A DNA stretch of 64,000 nucleotides from Arenimonas sp. Lineage in GTDB: Bacteria > Pseudomonadota > Alphaproteobacteria > Rhizobiales > Rhizobiaceae. Positions 46,612 through 57,416 of this stretch are shown one piece after another; positions within the stretch are counted from its first letter, which is position 1; each line of letters opens with the position of its first letter. The stretch covers positions 1 to 64,000 of the forward strand of contig JAIBEK010000042.1 in assembly GCA_019459145.1 (NCBI GenBank), read 5' to 3'. The notes below the pieces were generated by a model. That model did not search any database. It was not told the DNA's origin and saw nothing but the letters and a program-made list of their open reading frames with translations. A program made the position numbers and the translations under genes.

Positions 46612-47162
46612 CGCCGCTCTCCCGCGCCGCGCGACAGGCGAACATAAAGCGCGCCCTCGCCGCCGTGTTGGCGGGCGGCCGGCTCATAGGATGAGATGAG
46701 GAAGCGGAATTCCGCCTTGGAAAACCACAGCGGGACTGCGCGCTTGAGAGCACCATCACTGCCGAGCGAACTGCCCTTGCCGGTGATGACCAGGACATGG
46801 CGCAAACCGCGCTCGTGCGCCCGGATCAGGAAATCGAGAAGGATGCCATGAGCCTCGCTCTGGATCAGGCCGTGCAGGTCGATGCGGGCTTCGAGCGCAA
46901 GGTGCCCGCGCGACAGCTTGCGCTTGACCGGTTTCTCCAGCGGGTGATGAACCCCGCCCGGCCTCTTCTGCGGCTCGACAGACGCCCCTGTCTCAACGAC
47001 CGTTCCGGCCAGCCGAGGTGCGCTCGGCTGCACGACCGGCTCCGCCAGTTCCTCCTCGAAGGCCAGAAGGTCCTCGAGGCGATCCGGCATCGGTCGTGTC
47101 GAGCGTGCCACCTTGCCCCACAGGATGCGATCTTCCGTGCTGAGTTTGCCTCTGCCCGCCAC
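46608..47162 (-). CDS. Smr/MutS2-type endonuclease domain protein
   Basis: IDLHGLIQSEAHGILLDFLIRAHERGLRHVLVITGKGS. Confidence 0.9.
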   Translation of the reverse strand: MAGRGKLSTEDRILWGKVARSTRPMPDRLEDLLAFEEELAEPVVQPSAPRLAGTVVETGASVEPQKRPGGVHHPLEKPVKRKLSRGHLALEARIDLHGLIQSEAHGILLDFLIRAHERGLRHVLVITGKGSSLGSDGALKRAVPLWFSKAEFRFLISSYEPAARQHGGEGALYVRLSRGAGERR

Positions 47163-48265
47163 TAGCCGAACCTCGATGCCGCCTGCTTCGGAACCAGTAT
47201 ATAGAAATCGGCGGCATCGCGCACCGCGCCCGCCAGTTCGCCAGCCTCGTCGCCGGAGCCGGTGAAAATGTCGCCGCGGGCCGGGCCGACGATCGCCGAT
47301 CCGGTCTCCAGCGCCAGCATGAGCCGGGCGAAGGGCCGACCCTGGTCGAGCCTGGTTAGGCTCGGCGAATGGATGAAGAAGGGATAGCCGAAGCTGTGGA
47401 TCAGCCGATCGACGGCGAGCGAGCGCCCAGGGATCAACGGCACCTTGGCCGCGGCGATCGGCCCGAGTGGGGAATCCTCGACCTCCGCTTCGCGAAAGAA
47501 GATGTAGGATCGGTTCTGCCAGAGCAGTTCATCGACCTTGTCGGGATGGGCGGCCAACCAGGCGCGGATCGCCTGCATGGATATTTCAGCCATCGGGATT
47601 TCGCCCCGATCGACCAGCAGCCTGCCGATCGCCGAGAAGGGATGGCCGGCCTTCGCGGCAAAGGTGATGCGCTTCAACGCGCCGTCGGCAAAGCGCAGCC
47701 GCGCGGCACCCTGAACGTGGGCGAAAAAGACATCGACCTTCGACTTCGCCCAGGCGATCTCCAGACCCCTGCCCTCCAGGAAGCCCTGGTCGATCGCGCG
47801 TCGATCGGGATAGGCGGAAATTTGGCTGTCCGCCTTGCGTCCGAAGACATAGTTCTTGTCGAGATCAGCGGGACGGTTGGAATCGTCAAGATCGATCAGA
47901 TCATCCGGCCGGCGATAGAAGGGATAGCGGTAGATCTCGTCGGGGACGGCCGCGACCTCGACATCCGGCTCGTAGAAAGCCGTGACGAAACCGCGCGCAC
48001 CATCGTTGGGCTCGACGCGGAACGGACGGCACTCGGCTTCGAAAAAGGCTCGGGCGTCCAACGCATTGGCCGGACGGAAGCTTTCAGCCACGTCGAGCAA
48101 AGGCATGAGATCCTCGGACGACAAGCCGCTTTCGCCGGTACGGTAAGGCTTGATGTTGAGTATATGGTCGCGGCAGGCATGCAGTGCCGCAAACAGGGCC
48201 GTCGGATCGTCCTCCGTCCAGCCGGGCAGAGCATCGAAGCCGACCGGCCGGAGAACGAAATCCAT
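47162..48265 (-). CDS. mltA: membrane-bound lytic murein transglycosylase A
   Basis: AFYEPDVEVAAVPDEIYRYPFYRRPDDL; DVFFAHVQGAARLRFADG; IMVGPARGDIFTGSGDEAGELAG-like C-terminus (IVGPARGDIFTGSGDEAG). Confidence 0.92.
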   Translation of the reverse strand: MDFVLRPVGFDALPGWTEDDPTALFAALHACRDHILNIKPYRTGESGLSSEDLMPLLDVAESFRPANALDARAFFEAECRPFRVEPNDGARGFVTAFYEPDVEVAAVPDEIYRYPFYRRPDDLIDLDDSNRPADLDKNYVFGRKADSQISAYPDRRAIDQGFLEGRGLEIAWAKSKVDVFFAHVQGAARLRFADGALKRITFAAKAGHPFSAIGRLLVDRGEIPMAEISMQAIRAWLAAHPDKVDELLWQNRSYIFFREAEVEDSPLGPIAAAKVPLIPGRSLAVDRLIHSFGYPFFIHSPSLTRLDQGRPFARLMLALETGSAIVGPARGDIFTGSGDEAGELAGAVRDAADFYILVPKQAASRFG

Positions 48266-48276
48266 GCTATCCGCCC

Positions 48277-48975
48277 TCACGCATCCGCTTCGGTCGCGAC
48301 AAGCTTCCAGTTCGGGTCGCGCGAGCGGACATCGCGGGCGAAGGTCCACAGGTCGTTGACCTCGGTCACCTGCTCCGCATCGCCGTCGATCAGCGTTCCG
48401 GCCTTGTCGTAGGTTGCGCTGATGAGCTGGCAGATGATGCGAACGGTGATCTGCTCCTCATTGTCACGCACCGCGGCCTGGGTGATTTCCGCCTTCTCGA
48501 TCCCGACGAAGGTCGACTTGACCACCTCGCCGCGGGATTCGCGATCCGCGATCACCGCCTCGAAACCTTCGAACACGTCACGCGACAGGAGGTTCTTCAA
48601 GGTCTTGCGGTCGCCATCGGCAAACGCCATCACGATCATCTCGTAGGCCATGCGGGCGCCGTTGAGAAATTCCTTCGGATTGAAGTTCGGATCGTGCTGG
48701 GTGAGTTCGCGCAGCGCCGTGTTGAGCGCGGTACCGGGCTTGGCAAAGGCATCGATGGCGGCAAAACGCTCATCGCCGCCCGCCTCGTCGCGCTTCGGCA
48801 ACGTTACCACCTTGCCATCATCGCTTCCCGGCCCCTTCGCCAGATCGCGGGGGCTATAGGGATCGAAGGGCGGCTTTTCATTGCCCGTCCGACGACCCAG
48901 CACGCTGCGCAGCTGCAGGAAGATCAGAACAGCGGCAACCAGAAAGAAGAGAGTGACGAAATCGTTGGAGCCCAT
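48277..48975 (-). CDS. Tim44/TimA family adaptor protein
   Basis: N-terminal TM, FLNGARMAYEMIVMAFADGDRKTLKNLLSRDVFEGFEAVI, VNDLWTFARDVRSRDPNWKLVATE. Confidence 0.92.
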   Translation of the reverse strand: MGSNDFVTLFFLVAAVLIFLQLRSVLGRRTGNEKPPFDPYSPRDLAKGPGSDDGKVVTLPKRDEAGGDERFAAIDAFAKPGTALNTALRELTQHDPNFNPKEFLNGARMAYEMIVMAFADGDRKTLKNLLSRDVFEGFEAVIADRESRGEVVKSTFVGIEKAEITQAAVRDNEEQITVRIICQLISATYDKAGTLIDGDAEQVTEVNDLWTFARDVRSRDPNWKLVATEADA

Positions 48976-49131
48976 GGCAATCGGTCGGCCTTGTTTAAAT
49001 TCTCGGTCGTGTCACCCATATAGTCTGCGAACGCTTATCATTCAAATAGCCAATCGGCTTTCTTTGAAATGCCGATACATCCCTCTCCTGGCCTGACCGG
49101 CCGGGTTGCGAATTCGAACCGGAGCAACTCC

Positions 49132-49629
49132 ATGCGCATACCGTTGGCGATCCTACTTCTTCTGCCCCTGGCCGAGATCGCCGCCTTCGTCATCGTCGGC
49201 AAGTATGTCGGTGTCCTGGCGACCGTAGGCCTCACCGTGCTTTCGGGTGTCGTCGGTCTTGCCCTGCTGCGGGTCCAGGGTGCAGGCGTCTTGCGGCGCC
49301 TGCAGACGGAGAGCCAGGACGGACGGAACCCGGCGCGCGAGATCGTGCACGGCGCGATGATCGTCATCGCCGCCTTCCTGCTGATCATTCCCGGCTTCCT
49401 GACCGACATCGTCGGCATTCTGCTTTTCCTGCCTTTTGTGCGTGATTTCGCCTGGTCGCTGGTAAAACCGCATGTGACGGTCATGCGGGAAAGCCGCTTC
49501 ACCTATCGGACCTCGGCCAACGGAGAGGCTTCACCGCGGTCCACGGTGATTGACCTGGACGAGAGGGACTACCGCCACGATCCGAACCGGCCCTCGCCAT
49601 GGTCGGTCGACGACGAGCGCAAGGACTGA
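49132..49629 (+). CDS. FxsA family membrane protein
   Basis: MRIPLAILLLLPLAEIAAFVIVGKYVGVLATVGLTVLSGVVGLALLRVQG; LLIIPGFLTDIVGILLFLP. Confidence 0.92.
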   Translation: MRIPLAILLLLPLAEIAAFVIVGKYVGVLATVGLTVLSGVVGLALLRVQGAGVLRRLQTESQDGRNPAREIVHGAMIVIAAFLLIIPGFLTDIVGILLFLPFVRDFAWSLVKPHVTVMRESRFTYRTSANGEASPRSTVIDLDERDYRHDPNRPSPWSVDDERKD

Positions 49630-49719
49630 GACAGGCTGTCAGCCCAGCGGCGCGAGGGTTGTAAGGCGGGTGGTGAAATGTTAGATGGCCTCAGCAAATC
49701 CAGCCGCGAGGAACGCCCT

Positions 49720-50196
49720 ATGGCCAACGACGATCAGGGAACGGCAAGCCCTTCCCTCAATATTCTTGCTCAGTACATCAAGGATCTTTCCTTTGAAAAT
49801 CCCGGCGCGCCGCGTTCGCTGCAATCGCGCGACAAGGCCCCGGCGATCAACATCAACGTCAATGTCAACGCCAATCCGCTGACGGATTCCGATTTCGACG
49901 TCGTGCTCGCGCTCAACGCCGAAGCCAAGGACGGCGACAAGGTTCTGTTCGCGGCCGAGCTCGTCTATGGCGGCGTTTTCCGCGTCACCGGCTTCCCGCA
50001 GGAACACATGCTGCCCGTTCTCTTCATCGAGTGCCCGCGCCTGCTCTTCCCGTTCGCCCGCCAGATCATCGCCGACGCGACCCGCAATGGCGGCTTCCCG
50101 CCGCTGCTGATCGATCCGATCGATTTCGCCCAGATGTTCGCCCAGCGCGTCGCCGAGGAACAGACCCGGGCCAAGGTTCAGGCCGTACCGAACTGA
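49720..50196 (+). CDS. secB: protein-export chaperone SecB
   Basis: [52 protein letters not shown]. Confidence 0.96.
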   Translation: MANDDQGTASPSLNILAQYIKDLSFENPGAPRSLQSRDKAPAININVNVNANPLTDSDFDVVLALNAEAKDGDKVLFAAELVYGGVFRVTGFPQEHMLPVLFIECPRLLFPFARQIIADATRNGGFPPLLIDPIDFAQMFAQRVAEEQTRAKVQAVPN

Positions 50197-50223
50197 TCCT
50201 CGGAGTTCAGGCAGGAAATCCAG

Positions 50224-50248
50224 AAGGCCCGGCTCGTTCGGGCCTTTT
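50224..50248. terminator. terminator between secB and dnaQ
   Basis: AAGGCCCG-gctcgtt-CGGGCCTT followed by TT. Confidence 0.75.
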
Positions 50249-50262
50249 GCTTATCCGCTTGG

Positions 50263-50961
50263 TCAGTTGTATTTGGCCCAGATCGCCTTTTCGCCGAGGC
50301 GGGTCACCAGGGCCACATGACCCTCCCGTTCACCGGCGGATATCCTTGGCGGCAGCGCGCGCGGCCGCTCGTAGCTGACATCGATGACCTCGATCTCCTG
50401 TCCGCCCCGGGCGCGACCCTCCTCCACCGGCATCAGACCGAAGGCCGCCTGCCGGCCGCCGAGCATCTCGATATAGACCTCGGCCAACAGTTCGGAGTCG
50501 AGCAGCGCGCCGTGTTTGGTGCGGTGCGAGTTGTCGATGCCATAGCGCCGGCAAAGCGCATCGAGCGAATTCGGCCCCATCGGATGCTTGCGACGGGCAA
50601 GCGCCAGCGTGTCCACGACTACCTCACCGGGCACCGGTGGCCGGCGCAGCCGCTCGAACTCGGCATTGATGAAACTCATGTCGAAGCTGGCATTGTGGGC
50701 CACCCAACGGGCGCCGTCGAAAAACGCCAGCATCTCGTCGACGATCTGATCGAAGGTCGGCTTGTCCTTGAGGAACTCGTCGGTGATGCCGTGCACGGCC
50801 AGCGCGTCGGGATGAACCCGCCGGTCGCCCGGATTGATATAGACATGGAAACTGCGCCCGGTGGGGAAATGGTTCAGCAGCTCGATGCCGCCGATTTCGA
50901 TCACCCGGTCGTTCTTGAATTCAAGGCCCGTGGTTTCCGTATCAAAGACGATTTCACGCAT
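50263..50961 (-). CDS. dnaQ: DNA polymerase III subunit epsilon
   Basis: [58 protein letters not shown]. Confidence 0.97.
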   Translation of the reverse strand: MREIVFDTETTGLEFKNDRVIEIGGIELLNHFPTGRSFHVYINPGDRRVHPDALAVHGITDEFLKDKPTFDQIVDEMLAFFDGARWVAHNASFDMSFINAEFERLRRPPVPGEVVVDTLALARRKHPMGPNSLDALCRRYGIDNSHRTKHGALLDSELLAEVYIEMLGGRQAAFGLMPVEEGRARGGQEIEVIDVSYERPRALPPRISAGEREGHVALVTRLGEKAIWAKYN

Positions 50962-51559
50962 CCGATTTTCTTACCTTTCCCGCCCGTATGTCCGCCACGA
51001 CATCCACCACCTGTTGCCGTGCCGCCTCGATGCCGTGGCCGGTATCGATGACGAAATCGGCGCGCCGTCGCTTCTCAGCATCGGGCATCTGCCGCGACAA
51101 GATCATTTCATATTTTTCAAGCGTCATTCCCGGCCTTTCGAGCACCCGGCGACGCTGTATGTCCGCATCGCAGCTGACGACGACGACCACATCGACCCGA
51201 TCCGCGCCGGCGGTTTCGAACAACAACGGGATATCCAGCACCACCATGTCCGCACCGGCCGCGCGCTGCTCATCGAGAAAGCGGACTTCCCTCTGGCGCA
51301 CCAGCGGATGGACGACGGCTTCGAGTTCCTTGAACTTAGCCGGATTCTTCGCCAGATTCTCGGCGAGTTTCGCACGATCGACACGACCCGCTCTGACCGC
51401 ATCGGGAAAGAGCCGGCCAATCGGTTCCACGGCTTCCCCCCGATAGAGATCGTGAACGACCGCATCGGCATCGTTTACGGCTATGCCCTGCTCGGCAAAC
51501 AGGCCGGCCGTCGTAGACTTGCCCATGCCGATCGATCCTGTGAGGCCGACGACGATCAT
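50954..51559 (-). CDS. coaE: dephospho-CoA kinase
   Basis: [39 protein letters not shown]. Confidence 0.96.
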   Translation of the reverse strand: MIVVGLTGSIGMGKSTTAGLFAEQGIAVNDADAVVHDLYRGEAVEPIGRLFPDAVRAGRVDRAKLAENLAKNPAKFKELEAVVHPLVRQREVRFLDEQRAAGADMVVLDIPLLFETAGADRVDVVVVVSCDADIQRRRVLERPGMTLEKYEMILSRQMPDAEKRRRADFVIDTGHGIEAARQQVVDVVADIRAGKVRKSDA

Positions 51560-52419
51560 GGATGCGTCTCGAGATCGGCGATGATCAGATCGCGGAGCGA
51601 CTGGTCGACGACAGGACGCTGGCCGAACCATTTTTCAAAACCCGGCACGGCCTGGTGCAACAGCATGCCCAGGCCGTCGACGGTGGCCAGGCCGATCTGC
51701 TCGGCCTGCAAAAGGAACTCCGTCTTTAGCGGCACATAGACGATATCCGTTACGACGGCGCTCGACGCCAAGGTGCTGAAGGGGAGCGTTGGGACCTGCG
51801 ATCCCGCCATGCCCAGCGACGTCGTGTTGACGAAGACATCGGCACCCTGCATGACCTCGGCGCAAGCATCCATTGCATGTCCATGCACCCGCGGACCGAA
51901 GCGGTCGGCGAGTTGCAGCGCCCGGTCGACCGAGCGATTGACCACATGGATTTCCCGAAAGCCGCGCTCGCGCAGGGCCTGGATTATAGCCCGGCTCGCC
52001 CCGCCGGCGCCCAGCACGACCGCCCGTTCGGCGTGGCGATCCCAACCCGGATGGCGATCATCGAGATTGGCAAGAAAGCCGATACCGTCCGTGTTCGTCG
52101 CATGCAGTTTGCCGTCCTCAAGCCAGAGCGTGTTGGCAGCGCCCAGTTCATCGGTCAGCGCATCCATCTCGTCGGCAAGTCGAAACGCAGTTTCCTTGTG
52201 CGGAATGGTGACGTTGCCGCCGCAGAGACCAGGCGAGCCACTCTTCAGATCGGCGACAAAGCCTGCAAAGTTCTCCGGCGCCACCTCGATCTTCTCATAG
52301 GTGCCGGCGATACCCAGTGTCTTCAGCCAATGGCCGTGGATCAGCGGAGAGCGGGAGTGCTTGATTGGGAACCCGACGACGAAGGCGTGATAGTTAACTG
52401 TTTCACGTGAATCAGCCAT
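51556..52419 (-). CDS. aroE: shikimate dehydrogenase
   Basis: [46 protein letters not shown]. Confidence 0.96.
   Translation of the reverse strand: MADSRETVNYHAFVVGFPIKHSRSPLIHGHWLKTLGIAGTYEKIEVAPENFAGFVADLKSGSPGLCGGNVTIPHKETAFRLADEMDALTDELGAANTLWLEDGKLHATNTDGIGFLANLDDRHPGWDRHAERAVVLGAGGASRAIIQALRERGFREIHVVNRSVDRALQLADRFGPRVHGHAMDACAEVMQGADVFVNTTSLGMAGSQVPTLPFSTLASSAVVTDIVYVPLKTEFLLQAEQIGLATVDGLGMLLHQAVPGFEKWFGQRPVVDQSLRDLIIADLETHP
52399..52414. promoter_or_regulatory. parS site candidate inside the 5' coding end of aroE / 3' end of maf
   Basis: TGTTTCACGTGAATCA, identical to the 43626 site. Confidence 0.82.
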
Positions 52420-53011
52420 CGATTTCTCCCAGGGTGCGCAACTGACCCAGCAACGGCAGCAGCGGCAAGCCGAGAATGGTGAAGTAATCGCCGGTAATCG
52501 AATTGAATAGCTGGATTCCGATCCCCTCCAGCTGGTAGCAGCCGACGCTTTCCATCACCTTCTCTCCACAGCAATCCAGATAGCTTTCGAGAAATGCGTC
52601 GGAGAAATCGCGCATGGCGAGATCCGCCGTCGACAGATGGCGCCACAGTTCCCTGCCCCCGCGCACCAGAACGATACTGCTGTTCAGGCGGTGCGTCTCG
52701 CCGCGCAGGGCAGAGAGGGTTGACCTCGCCTCGGTGCGGTCCGCAGGCTTGTGGAAGACCCGCTGTCCAAGCGACATGGTCTGGTCACAACCGATGACCA
52801 ACGCTGTCGGGAAGCGTTGGCTGACCTCCAGTGCCTTTGCCGCCGCAAGTTCGACGGCCAGGTCACCCGGTCCAAGGTCCCGCGGGAGTAGATCCCGCTC
52901 GACCGCACGTTCGTCGATGTTCGCCGCAACCGCCTGAAATGCCAGTCCGGCATTTTCCATCAGCTTGCGGCGAGACGGACTCGCGGAGGCGAGAACCAGT
53001 GTTTCGGCCAT
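52412..53011 (-). CDS. maf: Maf family nucleotide pyrophosphatase
   Basis: [32 protein letters not shown]. Confidence 0.94.
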   Translation of the reverse strand: MAETLVLASASPSRRKLMENAGLAFQAVAANIDERAVERDLLPRDLGPGDLAVELAAAKALEVSQRFPTALVIGCDQTMSLGQRVFHKPADRTEARSTLSALRGETHRLNSSIVLVRGGRELWRHLSTADLAMRDFSDAFLESYLDCCGEKVMESVGCYQLEGIGIQLFNSITGDYFTILGLPLLPLLGQLRTLGEIDG

Positions 53012-53049
53012 GGCACAACATTCCTGAAAGATTGTCCGCTGGGGACGGC

Positions 53050-53886
53050 TTAACGCAGCTTCATTCGAAGGGCAACGATAGCAACGGCCGTTTCCTCGAT
53101 CGAGCGCCGCGTCACGTCGATGATCGGCCAATTGTTGCGGGCGCAGAGCATGCGGGCGTATTTCAGTTCCTCGGCGATGGTCGCACGATCGATGTATTCG
53201 CTGCGGTCATAGCCCGGCGTCGCCCCAAGCTCACGGTTCTCGCGCACCTGGGAAATCCGATCGGAGGTGGCGATCAGACCGACGATCAGCGGTCTCGTGG
53301 CGCGCATCAGACTATCCGGCAGCGGCACACCGACGACGATCGGGATATTCGCCGTCTTGATGCCGCGGTTCGCCAGATAGATGCTGGTCGGCGTTTTCGA
53401 TGTCCGGCTGATGCCGATGATGACGACATCGGCCGCATCATAATCGCCTGCCGACTGTCCGTCATCGTGATCCATGGTAAAATTGAGCGCTTCGATCCGG
53501 GCAAAATATTCGGCATTCAGCACATGTTGCGCGCCCACCCGTCCACGTGACGGCGCGCCGAGATAGGACTGGAACTTCTCAATGACGGGCGCGAGCACGT
53601 TGACGCTCGGCACGCCCATCTCCCGGCAGGTGGTTTCCAGCAGATTGCCGAGATCGGGATCGACGATCGTATAGAGAACGATCCCCGGTTCATCGTCGAT
53701 CGCCTGAAGAACCGGCAGAAGCTGCCGCTTGGAGCGGATCAGGGGATAGACGTGCTCGATGGCGTTGGACGCCTTGAATTGCGCTGCCGCGGCACGGCCC
53801 GCCGAGATGAGAGTCTCACCCGTGGAGTCAGAAATCAGGTGGAGATGAAAGAAATTTTTCCGGTTCTCCACGTTCTTCTCGATCAC
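53050..53886 (-). CDS. pyruvate,water/phosphate dikinase regulatory protein (DUF299 kinase/pyrophosphorylase)
   Basis: [57 protein letters not shown]. Confidence 0.94.
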   Translation of the reverse strand: MIEKNVENRKNFFHLHLISDSTGETLISAGRAAAAQFKASNAIEHVYPLIRSKRQLLPVLQAIDDEPGIVLYTIVDPDLGNLLETTCREMGVPSVNVLAPVIEKFQSYLGAPSRGRVGAQHVLNAEYFARIEALNFTMDHDDGQSAGDYDAADVVIIGISRTSKTPTSIYLANRGIKTANIPIVVGVPLPDSLMRATRPLIVGLIATSDRISQVRENRELGATPGYDRSEYIDRATIAEELKYARMLCARNNWPIIDVTRRSIEETAVAIVALRMKLR

Positions 53887-54272
53887 CTGTTGATAAGTCG
53901 GGAGAAACAGACCTAGCGGCGCGGGGCATGACCGGGCAAGGGGAAAAGTGCCGATTTATCCACACCCCTGCCTGACCGGGGTGATTTTCAAGGCACCTGT
54001 GGATTGTGGTAAGACGTCGCATCCATCCCGTCTTGTTCTGTGGTTATCCACAGGGTGAGCGGCTTTTGGCTTCAGACAAACCATTGTATTTTATCAATTT
54101 TATAAGGTTGTCCCGGTTATCCCAAGGCAAGTACCTCAAAATCATTCTCGTCATGTGAGACCTGGGGACGACTGGGGTTTGTCTGTGGAACAGCTTTAAT
54201 CCTTGATAGCCACAGACTCTTAGAAATAGAAGAAGATTCAATTATCTTTTCTTTTTTAAGAGGGCAGGCGCC
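53887..54272. other. probable chromosomal replication origin (oriC)
   Basis: Intergenic between DUF299 gene (-) and hemE (+); perfect DnaA boxes TTATCCACA at 53956 and 54044, near-box TGTTGATAA at 53888, weaker boxes, AT-rich patch 54081-54107, GANTC at 54215 and 54235; hemE-rho-mnmEG-rsmG-parAB neighbourhood. Confidence 0.85.
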
Positions 54273-55307
54273 TTGAGCGGTAGCGAACGGAAGATTCTCG
54301 AAGTTCTGAATGGCAGGACAGTGACCCCACCGCCGATCTGGTTGATGCGGCAGGCGGGGCGCTACCTTCCCGAATATCGCAAAACCCGGGCCGAGGCCGG
54401 GAGCTTTCTCGATCTCTGTTACACGCCCGACTTCGCCGTCGAGGTGACGCTCCAGCCGATCCGTCGCTATGGCTTCGATGCGGCGATCCTGTTCTCCGAT
54501 ATTCTGGTCATTCCCGATGCCCTGAAGCGAAATGTGCGCTTCACCGAAGGGCATGGACCGCAAATGGATCCGATCGATGCCGACGGCATACGGGCGCTTC
54601 AGCCGGACGCCTTCATGGAGCACCTGGCGCCCGTCATCGAGACCGTGCGGCGTCTGCGTCTGGACCTGCCGGTCGAGACCACCCTGCTCGGCTTCTGCGG
54701 GGCACCGTGGACGGTGGCCACATACATGATCGCCGGTCACGGAACGCCGGACCAGGCGCCTGCCCGGCTTTTTGCCTATCGCTATCCGGAAGCCTTTGCT
54801 CAGCTGCTCGATCTGCTGGCCGACATGTCCGCGACCTATCTGGTTGCCCAGATCGATGCCGGCGCGGATGCGGTGCAAATCTTCGATTCCTGGGCAGGGG
54901 TGCTGGGCGAGGAAGAGTTCGACAAATACTGCACCAGGCCGATGGCCCGGATTATTGCCTCGGTCAGGGCGCAGCGGCCCGGCGCGCGCGTCATCGCCTT
55001 TGCCAAGGGCGCCGGCCTGCTGTTGAAGGATTATCGGCAGAAGACCGGTGCCGATGCCATCGGGCTCGACTGGACGGTGCCGTTGAGCTTTGCCGCGGAG
55101 TTGCAGAAGGACGGGCCGGTGCAGGGCAATCTCGATCCGATGCGGGTTGTGGCGGGCGGTCTGGCGCTCGAGGAAGGGATTGATCGAATCCTGGACAAAC
55201 TCGGGCATGGTCCGCTGATCTTCAATCTCGGCCACGGCATTACGCCCCAGGCGGATCCGGAAAACGTGACGGCCCTTGTCAGGCGCGTGCGCGGCATGAA
55301 GGACTAG
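54273..55307 (+). CDS. hemE: uroporphyrinogen decarboxylase
   Basis: [66 protein letters not shown]. Confidence 0.98.
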   Translation: MSGSERKILEVLNGRTVTPPPIWLMRQAGRYLPEYRKTRAEAGSFLDLCYTPDFAVEVTLQPIRRYGFDAAILFSDILVIPDALKRNVRFTEGHGPQMDPIDADGIRALQPDAFMEHLAPVIETVRRLRLDLPVETTLLGFCGAPWTVATYMIAGHGTPDQAPARLFAYRYPEAFAQLLDLLADMSATYLVAQIDAGADAVQIFDSWAGVLGEEEFDKYCTRPMARIIASVRAQRPGARVIAFAKGAGLLLKDYRQKTGADAIGLDWTVPLSFAAELQKDGPVQGNLDPMRVVAGGLALEEGIDRILDKLGHGPLIFNLGHGITPQADPENVTALVRRVRGMKD

Positions 55308-55311
55308 GGCC

Positions 55312-55848
55312 ATGGAACGGCAGACGGACGCGGCACCCGGACGGAGAGCGGCCATCAAGGCGGCAACCGCGCTGGTGTTTTTCGGGGCAATCGCTCTGGC
55401 GATCGTGGTGTTCGGCGACGATGCCGCCTATCCCTGGATCAAGGCGCTGCATGTGATCGCCGTCATCTCATGGATGGCCGGCATGCTCTACATGCCGCGG
55501 CTGTTCATCTATCACGGCGATTGCAAGCCGGATTCGGATCAGGCGCGCACCTTCAGCATCATGGAGGAACGCCTGATGAAGGTGATCATGAACCCAGCCA
55601 TGGTCGTTTCCTGGGTACTCGGCCTCTACATCGCCTGGAGCGTTTACCAGTTCCAGGGCGGGTGGCTGCATGCCAAGCTGGCGGCGGTGTTCGCTCTTTC
55701 CGGAGTGCACGGCTATTTTGCCAAATCGGTGAAGGCGTTCGGCCGTGGCGACTATGTCGGCAATGCCCGCTTCTGGCGTTTGATGAACGAAGTTCCCACG
55801 TTGCTGATGATCGCGATCGTCATTTTCGTCGTGGTCAAGCCGTTCTGA
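55312..55848 (+). CDS. hemJ: protoporphyrinogen oxidase HemJ
   Basis: WIKALHVIAVISWMAGMLYMPRLFIYH; adjacent to hemE. Confidence 0.92.
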   Translation: MERQTDAAPGRRAAIKAATALVFFGAIALAIVVFGDDAAYPWIKALHVIAVISWMAGMLYMPRLFIYHGDCKPDSDQARTFSIMEERLMKVIMNPAMVVSWVLGLYIAWSVYQFQGGWLHAKLAAVFALSGVHGYFAKSVKAFGRGDYVGNARFWRLMNEVPTLLMIAIVIFVVVKPF

Positions 55849-56049
55849 GACGCTCGGTCTTCGGCTTCAGCCATTATTTTCGGCTGATTTTGCTTTTCGC
55901 TTGCGGGCAAAAGGCTGAATCGCTATTTTCCCGCAATCTCATCTTCTCGGCTTGCGTAACATTCTGTCATTTGCGGCCCTCGCGATCGTACCGAATTCAA
56001 CCGGCTCGCCATCCCCTTAAAAATAATCAGAAGAACGTGGTCCATCTTC

Positions 56050-57315
<1,266 letters not shown>

Positions 57316-57349
57316 GTTCGTCGGGTCTGCTCTGGTCCTGATTTTGCAG

Positions 57350-57375
57350 CGAGCGGCGGGTCATACCGCCGCTCG
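57350..57375 (+). terminator. GC-rich hairpin downstream of rho
   Basis: CGAGCGGCGG-gtcata-CCGCCGCTCG, 10-bp perfect stem; no U-tract. Confidence 0.55.
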
Positions 57376-57416
57376 ATTCGCTTCCGTTCCAAACACCGCG
57401 ACGTGTATCGAGGTTC

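Noticed and set aside
53541-53560. CACGTG in the DUF299 regulator gene (GTCCACGTGACG)
   Set aside because: Lacks the flanking TTT/AAA of parS; a chance hexamer within coding sequence.
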